Source: Halegenticoccus tardaugens
Lineage (GTDB): Archaea; Halobacteriota; Halobacteria; Halobacteriales; Haloferacaceae
DNA: 64,000 nucleotides
Direction: 5' to 3'
Assembly: GCF_004116405.1 (NCBI RefSeq)
Contig: NZ_SDIC01000002.1
Location: 310,001-374,000 of the forward strand
Numbering within the stretch: the first letter of the stretch is position 1; each line of letters begins with the position of its first letter. Shown here in pieces: positions 9,976-18,923 of this stretch. The notes under the pieces were generated by a model. That model did no database searches. It was not told where the DNA came from and worked only from the letters and a program-made list of their open reading frames with translations. Both the position numbers and the translations under genes were made by a program.

Positions 9976-10218
9976 CTATTGGCGGTTCTCGCGTTGCTGT
10001 GCATCCGCTTCCGCCTCATACAAATCGGCGACGATGGTGTCTTGTAATTTCCGTCGGAATTCCCACACACCGGCCAACAAAACTAGAAGTCCAATCACCG
10101 CACCGCGCACCGGTGTCCCCGCAAGTGCAAAGTAGACGAACGCACCGACGGCGAACATCAGTGAAAGACTAAGACCGACCGTCGCCCACCCATTCCGCCG
10201 TAGTTTGGAGTTCGGCAT
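9976..10218 (-). CDS. Small two-helix membrane protein, unknown function
   Basis: An 80-aa protein starting MPNSKLRRNGW. I preferred this start over an upstream ATG at 10296 because the extra 26 residues are low-complexity arginine-rich and the shorter form has the normal small membrane protein pattern. Two hydrophobic helices (GLSLSLMFAVGAFVYFALAG and AVIGLLVLLAGVWEF) are joined by a short loop, and an acidic/glutamine-rich tail ends at RENRQ. I do not recognise a functional family. Confidence 0.55.
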   Translation of the reverse strand: MPNSKLRRNGWATVGLSLSLMFAVGAFVYFALAGTPVRGAVIGLLVLLAGVWEFRRKLQDTIVADLYEAEADAQQRENRQ

Positions 10219-10324
10219 ACGTCTCCGTATCAAGAGCCCACGTATCAACCTTCGGGAGATTGAGCACTGACGGGCTGCATCGGCCCCGGTAGCCAAACGC
10301 TTGACTGGTCTACGCTGGTTTCAT

Positions 10325-10368
10325 ACAAACCTCAAGGTAGATACCCGCGCTGTAAGGCGCGGGTATGC
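10325..10368. repeat. Relic left-end hairpin of an IS200/IS605-like element
   Basis: A perfect ACCCGCGC/GCGCGGGT stem is preceded by ACCTCAAGGTAGAT, close to the family B left end seen in reverse near 13447. No tnpB sequence is attached. The rest of the 10297-10846 gap shows no gene except the second hairpin at 10576. Confidence 0.4.
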
Positions 10369-10575
10369 GCTCGCACTATCTATCATGGGAGGTCCCTCCA
10401 GTGTCGCCACTCTAGGACAGACAATCCGAGGCCGAGCGTGGCACGTCCGAGTGAAGGAGATGGCTCTCGCCGTTGTGTCTCTCACGCTCCTCCTCTGTGC
10501 TCCCAATCACAAACCACTTACAAACAGAGCCAGCTTCCGGTGATGCTGCACCGCGGCCACGAGCAAACACCGCCG

Positions 10576-10612
10576 GTTGACATCCTCCCACGACTGAAGT
10601 CGTGGGCTTCCG
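10576..10612 (-). repeat. Relic right-end hairpin of a family B element
   Basis: TTGACATCCTCCCACGACT followed by the complementary arm AGTCGTGGGCTTCC. Read on the minus strand it is the tail GGAAGCCCACGACT ... GTGGGAGGATGTCAA that follows tnpB-type genes. The remaining bases up to the gene at 10847 hold nothing I recognise. Confidence 0.55.
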
Positions 10613-10846
10613 CTCGTTACATGTCATCGATAGCGAATCGCCCACGGCGTCGTGCGTTACGGGAGACCCTGACCGATGCAACGAGGGGCCGAACGGATCG
10701 CATCCCTCCTCAACGATGCGTCGGACGGTCACGGCTCGCGGTGACGCGTCGGGAATGTACCGGTCGGAGCAGAGGAGAACGGCCTGTCCGCCTTCCGCTG
10801 ACCCGAACCGTTTAATGAAGTCCGGGGACGTCTGGGCGACGAACAC

Positions 10847-12052
10847 ATGGAGCCAGACGCAACTATCTACGACGAACTCGGCGTGCCGACGGTCATCAAC
10901 GCCGCCGGAACGAAGACCCGCATCGGCGGGAGTCGTATCCGCCCCGAAGCCGCCGAAGCGATGCGCGATGCAGCGAACTCCTTCGCGCGCATATCCGACC
11001 TCCAGGCTCGGGCCAGCGAACTCATTCGAGAGTGTACGAACGCCGAGGCCGGATACGTCGCCAGCGGGGCCGCCGCGGCGATGGTGCTCGCGGCCGCCGC
11101 CTGCATCGCTCGCGACGACCTCGGTGCCATGCACCGTCTACCCCACACCGACGGCGTCGCCGACGAGGTCGTGATGGCTCGAACCCATCGTACCGGCTAC
11201 GACCACGCCCTCCGCGCGGCGGGGGCGACCATCGTCGACGTCGGGACGAACGACCGCTACCTCGGAACCGGCGCGACGAACGTCGAACCGTGGGAGATCA
11301 CAGACGCCATAACCGAAGAGACCGCCGCCGTGGCGTACGTTCAAAAGGAGTACACTGAACCGGCGCTGGAGACCGTCTGCGAGCGGGCCCACGAGTTCGA
11401 CGTTCCGGTTATCGTCGACGCCGCCGCCGAACTGCCACCGAAGCGCAATCTCACGCGGTTCGTCGAGGCAGGGGCCGACCTGATCGTCTTCAGCGGTGGC
11501 AAGGCGATCCGCGGACCGCAGTCGACGGGCATCCTCGCGGGGCGGGCCGATCTCGTCGAGTCGGCCGCTCTGCAGCACCTCGACATGCACGCTTCCGAAC
11601 CGGTTTGGGACCCGCCAGCCGACTTGATCGACGTCGGGCGATTCGACGGGGTGCCCCGACAGGGGATCGGCCGCTCGCTCAAGGTCGGTAAGGAGGAACT
11701 CGCGGGCCTCATCGTCGCGCTGAAGGCGTTCGTCGACGAGGATCACGATGGCCTGCGCAGCGAGTGGTCCGAGCGCATCGAGCGACTCGCCGAGCGAGCG
11801 TCGACTCTCGACGACGTTACACACGCCGTCACCGGAGGCGGGAAGGTCAGCGTCGCCCCGGAGCTCGAACTGTCGATCGATCGAGCCGCCGGCGTCTCGG
11901 CCGCCGATCTCGTCCGCCGGTTACGACGCGAAGATCCCCGCATCTTCGTTGGGGCGGACGCGGTATCCGAGGGGACGCTCAGCATTAACCCGATGTGTCT
12001 AACCGACGAGGAGGGACGGTACGTCCTCGATAGACTCGAAGCGAACCTTTGA
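10847..12052 (+). CDS. SelA-fold PLP-dependent enzyme (aminotransferase class V-like, ammonia-lyase type)
   Basis: A 401-aa PLP enzyme. The probable Schiff-base lysine is Lys219 in IVFSGGKAIRGPQSTG and the preceding aspartate in VIVDAAAELPP (Asp191) would contact the PLP ring nitrogen. The opening YDELGVPTVINAAGTKTRIGG is characteristic of the SelA-like group that includes D-glucosaminate-6-phosphate ammonia-lyase (DgaE); archaeal members without selenocysteine machinery are thought to be lyases or aminotransferases rather than selenocysteine synthases. It sits 0.5 kb upstream of a RidA gene on the other strand, which fits enamine/imine-releasing chemistry. The substrate is not known. Confidence 0.8.
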   Translation: MEPDATIYDELGVPTVINAAGTKTRIGGSRIRPEAAEAMRDAANSFARISDLQARASELIRECTNAEAGYVASGAAAAMVLAAAACIARDDLGAMHRLPHTDGVADEVVMARTHRTGYDHALRAAGATIVDVGTNDRYLGTGATNVEPWEITDAITEETAAVAYVQKEYTEPALETVCERAHEFDVPVIVDAAAELPPKRNLTRFVEAGADLIVFSGGKAIRGPQSTGILAGRADLVESAALQHLDMHASEPVWDPPADLIDVGRFDGVPRQGIGRSLKVGKEELAGLIVALKAFVDEDHDGLRSEWSERIERLAERASTLDDVTHAVTGGGKVSVAPELELSIDRAAGVSAADLVRRLRREDPRIFVGADAVSEGTLSINPMCLTDEEGRYVLDRLEANL

Positions 12053-12180
12053 CGCGCAGTTGCGGCGAACGACGATCGCAGGCGGCGACCGTTCACGAGC
12101 GTTTGATCGGCTCAGCTGGGATGACGTCGAGAGGGAATCTCCATGCGGCGCGAATATTTGACATAACGAAATGACTCAGC

Positions 12181-12533
12181 GTGGAGCGTGCAAACGATCG
12201 CCATCGTCGGACGCCCGCGGACGGTTCGCCTCCGCGCGGAGCGGTGCGCACTCCTCGACGACGTGGCGGTGTTCGCTGCGGTGTCCCCGACCTCCAGAAG
12301 GTGCTCTCGCGAGAAGACACGGTCGCAAACGGCGAAGGTGTCTTCGGCCACGCTTGCGTTCTCGCACCAGGTGCTCTACCGGGCTATACAGTATCACGCT
12401 CAACGTCCGCCTCGAGGACCCAGTGGCACGCACCCGCGAGTGCACCGGCGACGAGGGTGCGGACATCTGCGTCGAGATCGAAGCCGCCGGCGACGACGAC
12501 GACATCGTCGTAAAAACGATTCTACGCCCGTGA
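12181..12533 (+). pseudogene. Possible degraded zinc-binding dehydrogenase fragment
   Basis: The 515-bp gap between the SelA-fold gene and ridA contains no intact family. In one frame the 3' part reads ARTRECTGDEGADICVEIEA, similar to the ADH-family segment EYTGGxGADVCVEVAG, and two other frames contain pieces such as VAVFAAVSPTSRR and ANGEGVFGHAC that recall the zinc-domain region. The matches change frame, so if real this is a frameshifted remnant. This is a weak call by eye. Confidence 0.25.
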
Positions 12534-12567
12534 ACCGATGGTGAGTGGCCCGAAGGGAAGAGAATAG

Positions 12568-12948
12568 CTACGCACTAGTCGTCGCGACGGCTTCGATCTC
12601 GACGCGGATGTCGACAGGAAGTTCGACGACCTGGACCGCGCTCCGGGCGGGGTACGGGTCGCTCATGTACTCCGCGTACACCTCGTTGACGGCGTCGTAG
12701 TCGTCCATGTCCGTGAGAAACACCGTCGTTTTGACGACGTCGGCGAGGGAGGCGTCCGCCGCGGCGAGGACGGCCTCGACGTTTTCGAGCGTGCGACGCG
12801 TCTGTTCGTCCGCGTCCGTGCCGACGACGTCCCCGCTTTGGGGATCGATCGGGCCCTGCCCGGAGACATATATGCGGTCGCCGTCGCGGATCGCCTGTGA
12901 GAATGGGCCGATACTCGGCGGTGCGCCGTCCGTTGTGATCTCCTGCAT
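12568..12948 (-). CDS. ridA: RidA family imine/enamine deaminase
   Basis: A 126-aa YjgF/YER057c/UK114 protein that hydrolyses reactive enamine/imine intermediates released by PLP enzymes. The start MQEITTDGAPPSIGPFSQAI was chosen because it gives the standard family length; an upstream ATG at 13026 would add 26 residues of unlikely sequence. Family features are RIYVSGQGPIDPQSGDVVG, the LENVEAVL helix, VVKTTVFLTDMDDY and the C-terminal arginine in YPARSAVQV, which binds the substrate carboxylate. Its neighbours (SelA-fold enzyme, aminotransferases, threonine dehydratase further on) are the usual generators of its substrates. Confidence 0.9.
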   Translation of the reverse strand: MQEITTDGAPPSIGPFSQAIRDGDRIYVSGQGPIDPQSGDVVGTDADEQTRRTLENVEAVLAAADASLADVVKTTVFLTDMDDYDAVNEVYAEYMSDPYPARSAVQVVELPVDIRVEIEAVATTSA

Positions 12949-13192
12949 TATGGACGACCGTCCCTTCCGAACGATCAAAGCCGTGTCGGTCGGCTGAGAC
13001 GGTGGCGGTGGTCGCGCCGTCATCACATACGTTTATCTCGGCTTCCTCCGCGACGAGATGGACGCGGGACCGCGCTGAAAATCGGCAGCGTTCCTCTGCG
13101 TTTGTTCGTCGTACTGGCGCATTTTTGGCTGATGCGACCCTGGCCGTACTGTCCGCGACCACTTCGCTATTGGCTAGACCCTGCCACGGCGA

Positions 13193-13257
13193 CCTCATTT
13201 ATATATTTGCTACAACTGTTTGCAACAGCTATTTGTAACGGTTGTATGTAACGATCG
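13193..13257. promoter_or_regulatory. TATA-like element followed by four 13-bp tandem repeats
   Basis: An AT-rich island ATTTATATA (13197-13205) runs directly into four units beginning at 13206, 13219, 13232 and 13245: TTTGCTACAACTG, TTTGCAACAGCTA, TTTGTAACGGTTG and TATGTAACGATCG. The core TTTGYAAC recurs with an exact 13-bp period. It lies between ridA (minus, 258 bp away) and the SDR gene (plus, 450 bp away). It may be an operator array; no regulator is assigned. Apart from this array and the hairpin at 13400, the 13027-13704 gap holds nothing I recognise. Confidence 0.45.
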
Positions 13258-13399
13258 ACCGCACTATCCTTGCAGATTCCGATGGGTTATGTGCGGCGAA
13301 GCGGCCGATCGTGACGGCGGTGCCGTCGGCGAGAAGGGATGTAGCGATACCGTTCCGGTCGGTGCGCGAGGCTCGTCGTCGTTCGCTACTCCTCGTTTG

Positions 13400-13450
13400 T
13401 GATGGTTTCCCACGACTACAGTCGTGGGCTTTCTCCTCGAACCTCTGTAA
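13400..13450 (-). repeat. Relic left end of a family B element
   Basis: The hairpin CCCACGACT/AGTCGTGGG is followed by CTTTCTCCTCGAACCTCTGTAA. On the minus strand this is TTAC, AGAGGTTCGAGGAGAAAG, then the hairpin, the same arrangement as the left ends at 25076 and 61948. Confidence 0.55.
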
Positions 13451-13704
13451 ACGGGCGAATAGTGGCCACAGGTTGGACTTGCCGGTTCGCCGCTGAGGTG
13501 AGGATCGTCCCGCTGCTTGAACGTGACGTCGGGGCGACTCATACGATGAGATGGACTACCCGGACGATGGTTATTTGATAATAATTCAACGTATTAAGGA
13601 AAAGCGGGATATTATTTGCTTGTCTGACTAGATCCTGGGAAATCAGACGAATCAATCGGTTGACCACCCGAAGTTTGATAACACTAACCAGGATTGGACG
13701 TACT

Positions 13705-14448
13705 ATGGATCGTTCGGGAAAATCGGTGATCGTGACCGGTGCGGGTTCCGGCATGGGTCGGGCGGTCTCCAAGCGGTTCGCTGAGCGCGGGAAGCGCGTC
13801 GCTTGCGTAGACGTCGACGCAGACGCTGCGGAGGAGACGGCGGTCAGGATCGAGCGCGACGGCGGTGATTCGCTCGCGATCGAAGCGGATGTGTCACGCG
13901 CGACCGACGTAGAAACGATGGTCGAACGGACCATAGAAGCCTTCGGGCGCATCGATGTCCTCCATAACAACGCAGGCATCCCACAGCGAGCGACACCCGT
14001 TGAGGACGTCTCTGCGGACGAGTGGGATCGAATCCTCGACGTGAACTTAAAGAGCGCGTTTCTCGGCGCGAAGTACGCTCTCCCTCACCTGCGCAGGAGC
14101 GGTGGCGTCATTCTCAATACCGCCTCGACAGCGGCGATTCGGCCACGAACCGGTCTCTCCGCGTACGTGGCGTCGAAGGGAGGAATGGTCGCGCTAACGA
14201 AGCAACTGGCCTACGAACTCGCGCCCGACGTCCGCGTGAACGCCCTCTGCCCGGTAGCGACGGATACGCCGATGCTGACAGGGTTTGCCGGCGGCGATCT
14301 CAGCGTCGAGGGGATGCAGGAGACGATTCCCCTCGGCCGTCTCGCCGAACCGGACGACGTCGCCGCAGCGGCGATCTTTCTCGCCAGCGACGACGCTGCG
14401 ATGATAACTGGAACCGCGCTCGAGGTCGACGGAGGGAGGGACATCTGA
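13705..14448 (+). CDS. Short-chain dehydrogenase/reductase (SDR)
   Basis: NAD(P)-dependent oxidoreductase of 247 aa. The start MDRSGKSVIVTGAGSGMG was chosen over a TTG-like upstream start at 13660. Visible features are the dinucleotide motif TGAGSGMG, acidic DVDADA after the second strand (favouring NAD), LHNNAGIP, the catalytic serine region NTASTAA, the catalytic YVASKGG, and the C-terminal TGTALEVDGGRDI. It overlaps the following M20 gene by one base (TGATG), so the two are co-translated; the alcohol or ketone substrate is unknown. Confidence 0.9.
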   Translation: MDRSGKSVIVTGAGSGMGRAVSKRFAERGKRVACVDVDADAAEETAVRIERDGGDSLAIEADVSRATDVETMVERTIEAFGRIDVLHNNAGIPQRATPVEDVSADEWDRILDVNLKSAFLGAKYALPHLRRSGGVILNTASTAAIRPRTGLSAYVASKGGMVALTKQLAYELAPDVRVNALCPVATDTPMLTGFAGGDLSVEGMQETIPLGRLAEPDDVAAAAIFLASDDAAMITGTALEVDGGRDI

Positions 14449-15704
14449 TGCCCACTCGGCGAGACGTGTACGACGCCGTCGACGCTCAACGAGACGAGAC
14501 CGTCGCCTTCCTCTCGGACTTTCTCCGAATCGAGACTGAAAATCCCCCGGGTCGAAACTACCGCGAAGGGGCGAAGTTCCTCGGCGATGCGCTCGCAGAT
14601 CGAGGATACAAGGTGGAGTACGTCGACGTTCCAAAAGAAGCAGTGGAGCGCCACTATCCCGATCGAATCGATCACGAGCGGGTCAACGTCGTCGGACGCA
14701 AACCGTTCGGAAACGGTCCGAACGTTCATTTCACGGGGCACTTCGACGTCGTCCCGGCCGGTGAAGACTGGACGAGGGATCCGTTCACTGCCCATCTCGA
14801 GTGTGGGCGGCTCTACGGACGAGGTGCGAGCGACATGAAATCCGGTATCGCCGCCAGCCTCCTCGCGATCGACGCGCTCGAAGCGGCCGGCGTCGAACTC
14901 GCCGGTTCGATCACGCAGAGTATGACCATCGACGAGGAGACGGGGGGATTCACTGGCCTCGGGTACCTCGTCCGAAAAGGGTATCTCGACGACACCGATT
15001 ACTGCGTCTACACCGAGTGTTTCGATTCCTCGCGCGTCTGTCTCGGTCATCGAGGTGTTCTGAAATTCCGGGTCGTCGCGCGCGGACGGAAAGCGCACGG
15101 CTGTATGGCCCACGAGGGGACGAACGCTATCTCGGCGATGAATAACTTCCTCACGCGGATAGCGGAGTATCGAGAGGAACTCCACGAGCGAACGACTTCC
15201 CTTCCAGTCATTCCCGAGGACTCCCGGCGAGCAGACATCTCGGCGACGATGGTGAACGCGGGCTACTCCGAGAACGTCGTTCCCGACCGCTGCACCGCGA
15301 CCTTCTACCGGGTTCTTGTCCCCCACGAATCGGTCGAGCTCGCTCGCCGCGAGATCAGACAGCGGATTGGTGACGCGGAGACGAGCACCGGGGTCTCCTT
15401 TGAGTACGAAGAGATCATGTTCGCTGAACCGACGAGCGTCTCCCAGGACTGCGAGGTGAGCCGAACCTATGCGCGGAACGTCGCGGCGTTTCACGGCGAG
15501 GCGGAATTCGTAATTTCGCCCGGGTCGGACGATCAGCGATTCGTCGTCAACAACGCCGGCGTCGAGGAGTGTATCGTCTACGGACCGGGCCTTCTCGAAC
15601 AGGCCCACGTCGAGGACGAGTACGTACCCGTCGAAGAGGTACTCACCGCGGCGAAAGTGATGGCGGTCTCGACGGCTGAACTCATCGGAGAGCTACCGGT
15701 CTGA
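14448..15704 (+). CDS. M20-family amidohydrolase (ArgE/DapE type)
   Basis: A 418-aa di-metal hydrolase of the acetylornithine deacetylase/succinyl-diaminopimelate desuccinylase group. The start MPTRRDVYDAVDAQRDE overlaps the SDR stop as TGATG; a longer frame from 14022 lies inside the SDR gene and is not used. Metal and catalytic motifs are HFTGHFDVVPAG, YGRGASDMKSG (bridging Asp) and IDEETGGF (catalytic Glu plus ligand), with the lid domain following. The recognition signature LRIETENPPG at the N-terminus is shared with the other M20 gene at 33607. Probable N-acyl amino acid or dipeptide substrate. Confidence 0.9.
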   Translation: MPTRRDVYDAVDAQRDETVAFLSDFLRIETENPPGRNYREGAKFLGDALADRGYKVEYVDVPKEAVERHYPDRIDHERVNVVGRKPFGNGPNVHFTGHFDVVPAGEDWTRDPFTAHLECGRLYGRGASDMKSGIAASLLAIDALEAAGVELAGSITQSMTIDEETGGFTGLGYLVRKGYLDDTDYCVYTECFDSSRVCLGHRGVLKFRVVARGRKAHGCMAHEGTNAISAMNNFLTRIAEYREELHERTTSLPVIPEDSRRADISATMVNAGYSENVVPDRCTATFYRVLVPHESVELARREIRQRIGDAETSTGVSFEYEEIMFAEPTSVSQDCEVSRTYARNVAAFHGEAEFVISPGSDDQRFVVNNAGVEECIVYGPGLLEQAHVEDEYVPVEEVLTAAKVMAVSTAELIGELPV

Positions 15705-15781
15705 CGTTTTCGCCCATTGAGGAGCGCACCGGCGGATGCCTTTGAACCGCGATCGAGGGACCTCACTCGAATCCGTCTCAC

Positions 15782-17260
15782 TCAGGCGTCGGGCCATCGT
15801 TCGATGTAGATCGTCTTGTCGGTGTAAAAGTGGATCATGTCCTCTCCCTGGGCGTGAAGGTCGCCGAAGAACGACGCTTTCCGCCCGCCGAAGTGGAAGA
15901 ACGCCATCGGACCGACGGTCCCGAGATTGACGCCGAGGTTCCCAGCTTCGGCCTCGTGTTTGAATTTGTTTGCGTCGACGCCGCTCGTCGTGAACAGACT
16001 GGCGGCGTTTCCGAATCGACTCCTATTGAGGCGGTTGATCGCGACGTCGATATCGGCGACCGGCGAGAGCCCCAGGACCGGACCGAAGATCTCCTCCTGT
16101 GAAATGACCATGTCTTCGGTCACGTCGCCGAAGACCGTCGGTCCGAGGAAATTCCCGTCCTCATGTCCTTCGACGGTGACGTCGCGGCCGTCGTGGAGAA
16201 GCGTCGCACCTTCTTCGATACCCGTCTGGATGTGGTCACGAACGCGTTGTTCGTGCTCACGGCTGATGAGGGCGCCGATGTCCGTCTCTTCGTCGAGTCC
16301 GTTCCCGACCGTCTGGTTGGCGGCGATCGTCACGACGAGATCAGCAAATTCGTCGTAGACGGATTCCTCGACGAGAACGACGTCGTTAGCCAAACACCGC
16401 TCGCCAGCGCACGCGCACGCCGAACTCACGGTCTTTTCCGCGGCAAACGCCAAATCGGCGCTCTCCGTCACGATAATGTGATTTTTCGCCCCTCCTTGGG
16501 CCTGAACGCGCTTACCGTTCGCGGCTGCCTTTTCGTAAATGAGTTCCGCGATCGGGGTGCTCCCGACGAACGAAATACCTGCGACGTCGTCGTGTTCGAT
16601 GAGCGCATCGACCGTGTCGGCGCCACCGTTCACGAGGTTGATCACGCCGTCCGGAAACCCAGCCTCGTCGATCAGCTCGAACAGCTGTTGAGCGGTGAGC
16701 GGATCCTGCTCGCTCGGTTTGAGGACGAACGCATTCCCGGTTGCGACAGCGTACGGAAGGAACCAGAGAGGGATCATCCCAGGGAAGTTGAACGGCGTTA
16801 CGGCGGCAAAGACGCCGAGGGGCTTCCGAACCGCCGTTTCGTCGATCGCTGGCGCTGCGTTCGGTAGGTGACCCGCTTGCATCATCGTCGGGATCCCGCA
16901 CGCGACCTCGACGTTCTCGATCCCCCGCCGGAGCTCACCGCGGGCCTCCTCGAGCGTTTTTCCGTGGTCGTGCACGAGAATCCGCGCGATCTCGTCCTGC
17001 CGTTCTTCGAGAAGTTGCTTGAATTCGAACAAGGGCTGAATCCGTTCTTCGACCGGACGACGCGACCAATCTTCGAATGCTGCCTGTGCCGCCGTGACGA
17101 CCTCGTCCACTTTGGCCCTCGACGTGAACGGAACGGTGCCCACGTGCGCGCCCGTCGCCGGGTTAGCTATGTCGAGCCCTTCTTGGGTCGGGGTCTGCCA
17201 ATCGCCGTTTACGTAGTTCCTGGCGGTCACGTGCTCGGACTGGATTTCCGAAGGTTCCAT
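15782..17260 (-). CDS. mmsA: CoA-acylating methylmalonate-semialdehyde dehydrogenase
   Basis: Aldehyde dehydrogenase superfamily, 492 aa. It converts methylmalonate or malonate semialdehyde plus CoA to propionyl- or acetyl-CoA, the last step of valine, beta-alanine and pyrimidine breakdown. The catalytic cysteine is Cys289 in CACAGERCLAND. The segment QGGAKNHIIV has Asn where ordinary ALDHs have the general-base Glu, which is diagnostic of MmsA. TPFNFPGMIPLW and FVGSTPIAELIYE are also typical. It is divergent from the omega-aminotransferase gene at 17426 with a 165-bp shared control region, fitting a pathway where transamination produces its semialdehyde substrate. Confidence 0.92.
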   Translation of the reverse strand: MEPSEIQSEHVTARNYVNGDWQTPTQEGLDIANPATGAHVGTVPFTSRAKVDEVVTAAQAAFEDWSRRPVEERIQPLFEFKQLLEERQDEIARILVHDHGKTLEEARGELRRGIENVEVACGIPTMMQAGHLPNAAPAIDETAVRKPLGVFAAVTPFNFPGMIPLWFLPYAVATGNAFVLKPSEQDPLTAQQLFELIDEAGFPDGVINLVNGGADTVDALIEHDDVAGISFVGSTPIAELIYEKAAANGKRVQAQGGAKNHIIVTESADLAFAAEKTVSSACACAGERCLANDVVLVEESVYDEFADLVVTIAANQTVGNGLDEETDIGALISREHEQRVRDHIQTGIEEGATLLHDGRDVTVEGHEDGNFLGPTVFGDVTEDMVISQEEIFGPVLGLSPVADIDVAINRLNRSRFGNAASLFTTSGVDANKFKHEAEAGNLGVNLGTVGPMAFFHFGGRKASFFGDLHAQGEDMIHFYTDKTIYIERWPDA

Positions 17261-17425
17261 GGGTGAGTATCTACGACGCCGTGCAATAAACGTTAGCCTA
17301 CGATCCAGCCGTTCCCGGTCATATTCGAATATTCTTCTCCTGGATGGCGGATACTATTGATATTGTATCAAGAATGAGCCAGTAGACCAAAGATTAATCA
17401 TTCAAGAGACAGCATCTGCGAGCGT
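17261..17425. promoter_or_regulatory. Divergent promoter region of mmsA and omega-aminotransferase
   Basis: It contains the perfect 12-bp palindrome ATATTCGAATAT (17321-17332) and the inverted repeat GATAC...GTATC (17350-17369). The half TTCGAATAT recurs at 18885-18893, just before the Lrp-type regulator gene. These are candidate operators for that regulator; this is inference from position only. Confidence 0.4.
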
Positions 17426-18775
17426 ATGACTAGCAAGAAGGAAGCGGCGCTCGAACGGGGAGACGGGCTCAACGAAATCGAACGGTTAGATCGTGAGTTC
17501 GTGTTCGGCACGTGGTCGTACCAGAGCGAAGTGAGTCCAACGCAGATCATCGGCGCCGAGGGCGTTCGGTTCACGGACGCGGACGGAAACGAGCGCATCG
17601 ACCTCTCGGGGCAACTCATGTGCTCAAACCTCGGACATTCGGCCGACGCGGTCGCGGACGCGATCGCCTCACAGGCGCGCGAGGGTGCGTATTTTGCGCC
17701 GGGATTCACCACCGAAGCGCGCGCCCGCCTCGGAGAAAAGCTCGCAGAAATCACACCCGGCGACCTATCCAAGACATTCTTCTCAACCAGCGGGACGGAA
17801 GCCGTCGAAGCGGCGATTAAGATCGCCCGATTCTACACGGGAAAGCGGAAAATCATCTCCCGATACCGGTCGTACCACGGTGCGACTTACGGATCGATCA
17901 GCGTCACAGGAGATCCTCGCCGGTTGATGGCCGAGCCGGGTATCCCCGGGATGATCAAAGCGCCGGACCCGTACGCGTACGGTTCGACGCTCGATCCGAT
18001 GCAGAGTCTCGACTACATTGAGGAGATGTTGATGCTCGAGGGAGACACCGTCGCGGCAGTCCTCGTCGAACCGATCGTGGGATCGAACGGTATCCTCGTT
18101 CCCCCGGACGAATACCTCCCAAACTTAAAGCGGATTGCACACGAGCACGACGCCTTGTTGATCTGTGATGAAGTCATGTCCGGATTCGGGCGGACCGGAG
18201 AGTGGTTCGGCTGTGACGTCTTCGACGTCGCGCCGGATATCATGACGATGGCGAAAGGTCTCACTGGCGCTTACGCGCCGCTGGGCGCAACGATCGTGAC
18301 GGACGAGATCGCCTCCTACTTCGAGGACAATATGTTCTGTCACGGCCACACGTATTCGGGACACCCCGTCGCGGTCGCTGCGGGCCTCGCTGCGATCGAA
18401 GCGTACCAGGAGAACGATGTAATCGACCACGCCCGCGAGGTCGGATCGTACTTGGGCGAGCGCTTAGACGAACTCGCGACGAACCATCCGAGCGTCGGAG
18501 ACACCCGCGGCGTCGGTCTATTCCGCGGTATCGAGCTGACGAAGAGGGAGGACGACCGAAAGCCGTTCGGTCGCCGGGAAGACAAGGTTTCGAAAGGGTC
18601 GACGGTCGTCGACGAGGTCGCTGCCGAAGCGTACGCCCAGGGCACATACGTTGCAAATATGATCAACACGCTCATTATCGCGCCTCCGTTGACGATTACA
18701 GAAGCGGATATCGACGAGGCGGTCGGCACTCTCGATGCGGCGCTCGACGTCTCGGATGCGGCGATGGACGAGTGA
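17426..18775 (+). CDS. Class-III (omega) aminotransferase
   Basis: PLP-dependent transaminase of 449 aa. The Schiff-base lysine is Lys277 in IMTMAKGLTGAYAPLGA, and the PLP-binding aspartate is Asp248 in LLICDEVMSGFGRTGEWFG. SRYRSYHGATYG provides the ring-stacking residues and FSTSGTEAVEAAIK the phosphate cup. The family handles beta-alanine, GABA and similar amines, or aspartate-type substrates. Divergence from mmsA suggests beta-alanine or beta-aminoisobutyrate as donor. Downstream is a linked Lrp/AsnC regulator. It is a paralog of the aminotransferase at 22029, with shared spacing of all motifs. Confidence 0.9.
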   Translation: MTSKKEAALERGDGLNEIERLDREFVFGTWSYQSEVSPTQIIGAEGVRFTDADGNERIDLSGQLMCSNLGHSADAVADAIASQAREGAYFAPGFTTEARARLGEKLAEITPGDLSKTFFSTSGTEAVEAAIKIARFYTGKRKIISRYRSYHGATYGSISVTGDPRRLMAEPGIPGMIKAPDPYAYGSTLDPMQSLDYIEEMLMLEGDTVAAVLVEPIVGSNGILVPPDEYLPNLKRIAHEHDALLICDEVMSGFGRTGEWFGCDVFDVAPDIMTMAKGLTGAYAPLGATIVTDEIASYFEDNMFCHGHTYSGHPVAVAAGLAAIEAYQENDVIDHAREVGSYLGERLDELATNHPSVGDTRGVGLFRGIELTKREDDRKPFGRREDKVSKGSTVVDEVAAEAYAQGTYVANMINTLIIAPPLTITEADIDEAVGTLDAALDVSDAAMDE

Positions 18776-18923
18776 CTCGCTCATCACTTCCCTGATTCAC
18801 GCTCAGGGGCGGGGATAGTTCCGATTCGGTTTGGAAACAAACGAATGAAAAACGTCTACGATTTCCGATTGCGACCGGAATCTTTTCGAATATCAGTCGA
18901 ACTATTCAGCAGTAGATTAAATA

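Noticed and set aside
14211..15608. A 465-codon antisense frame over the SDR and M20 genes
   Set aside because: It spans two real genes on the other strand and shows no recognisable domain.
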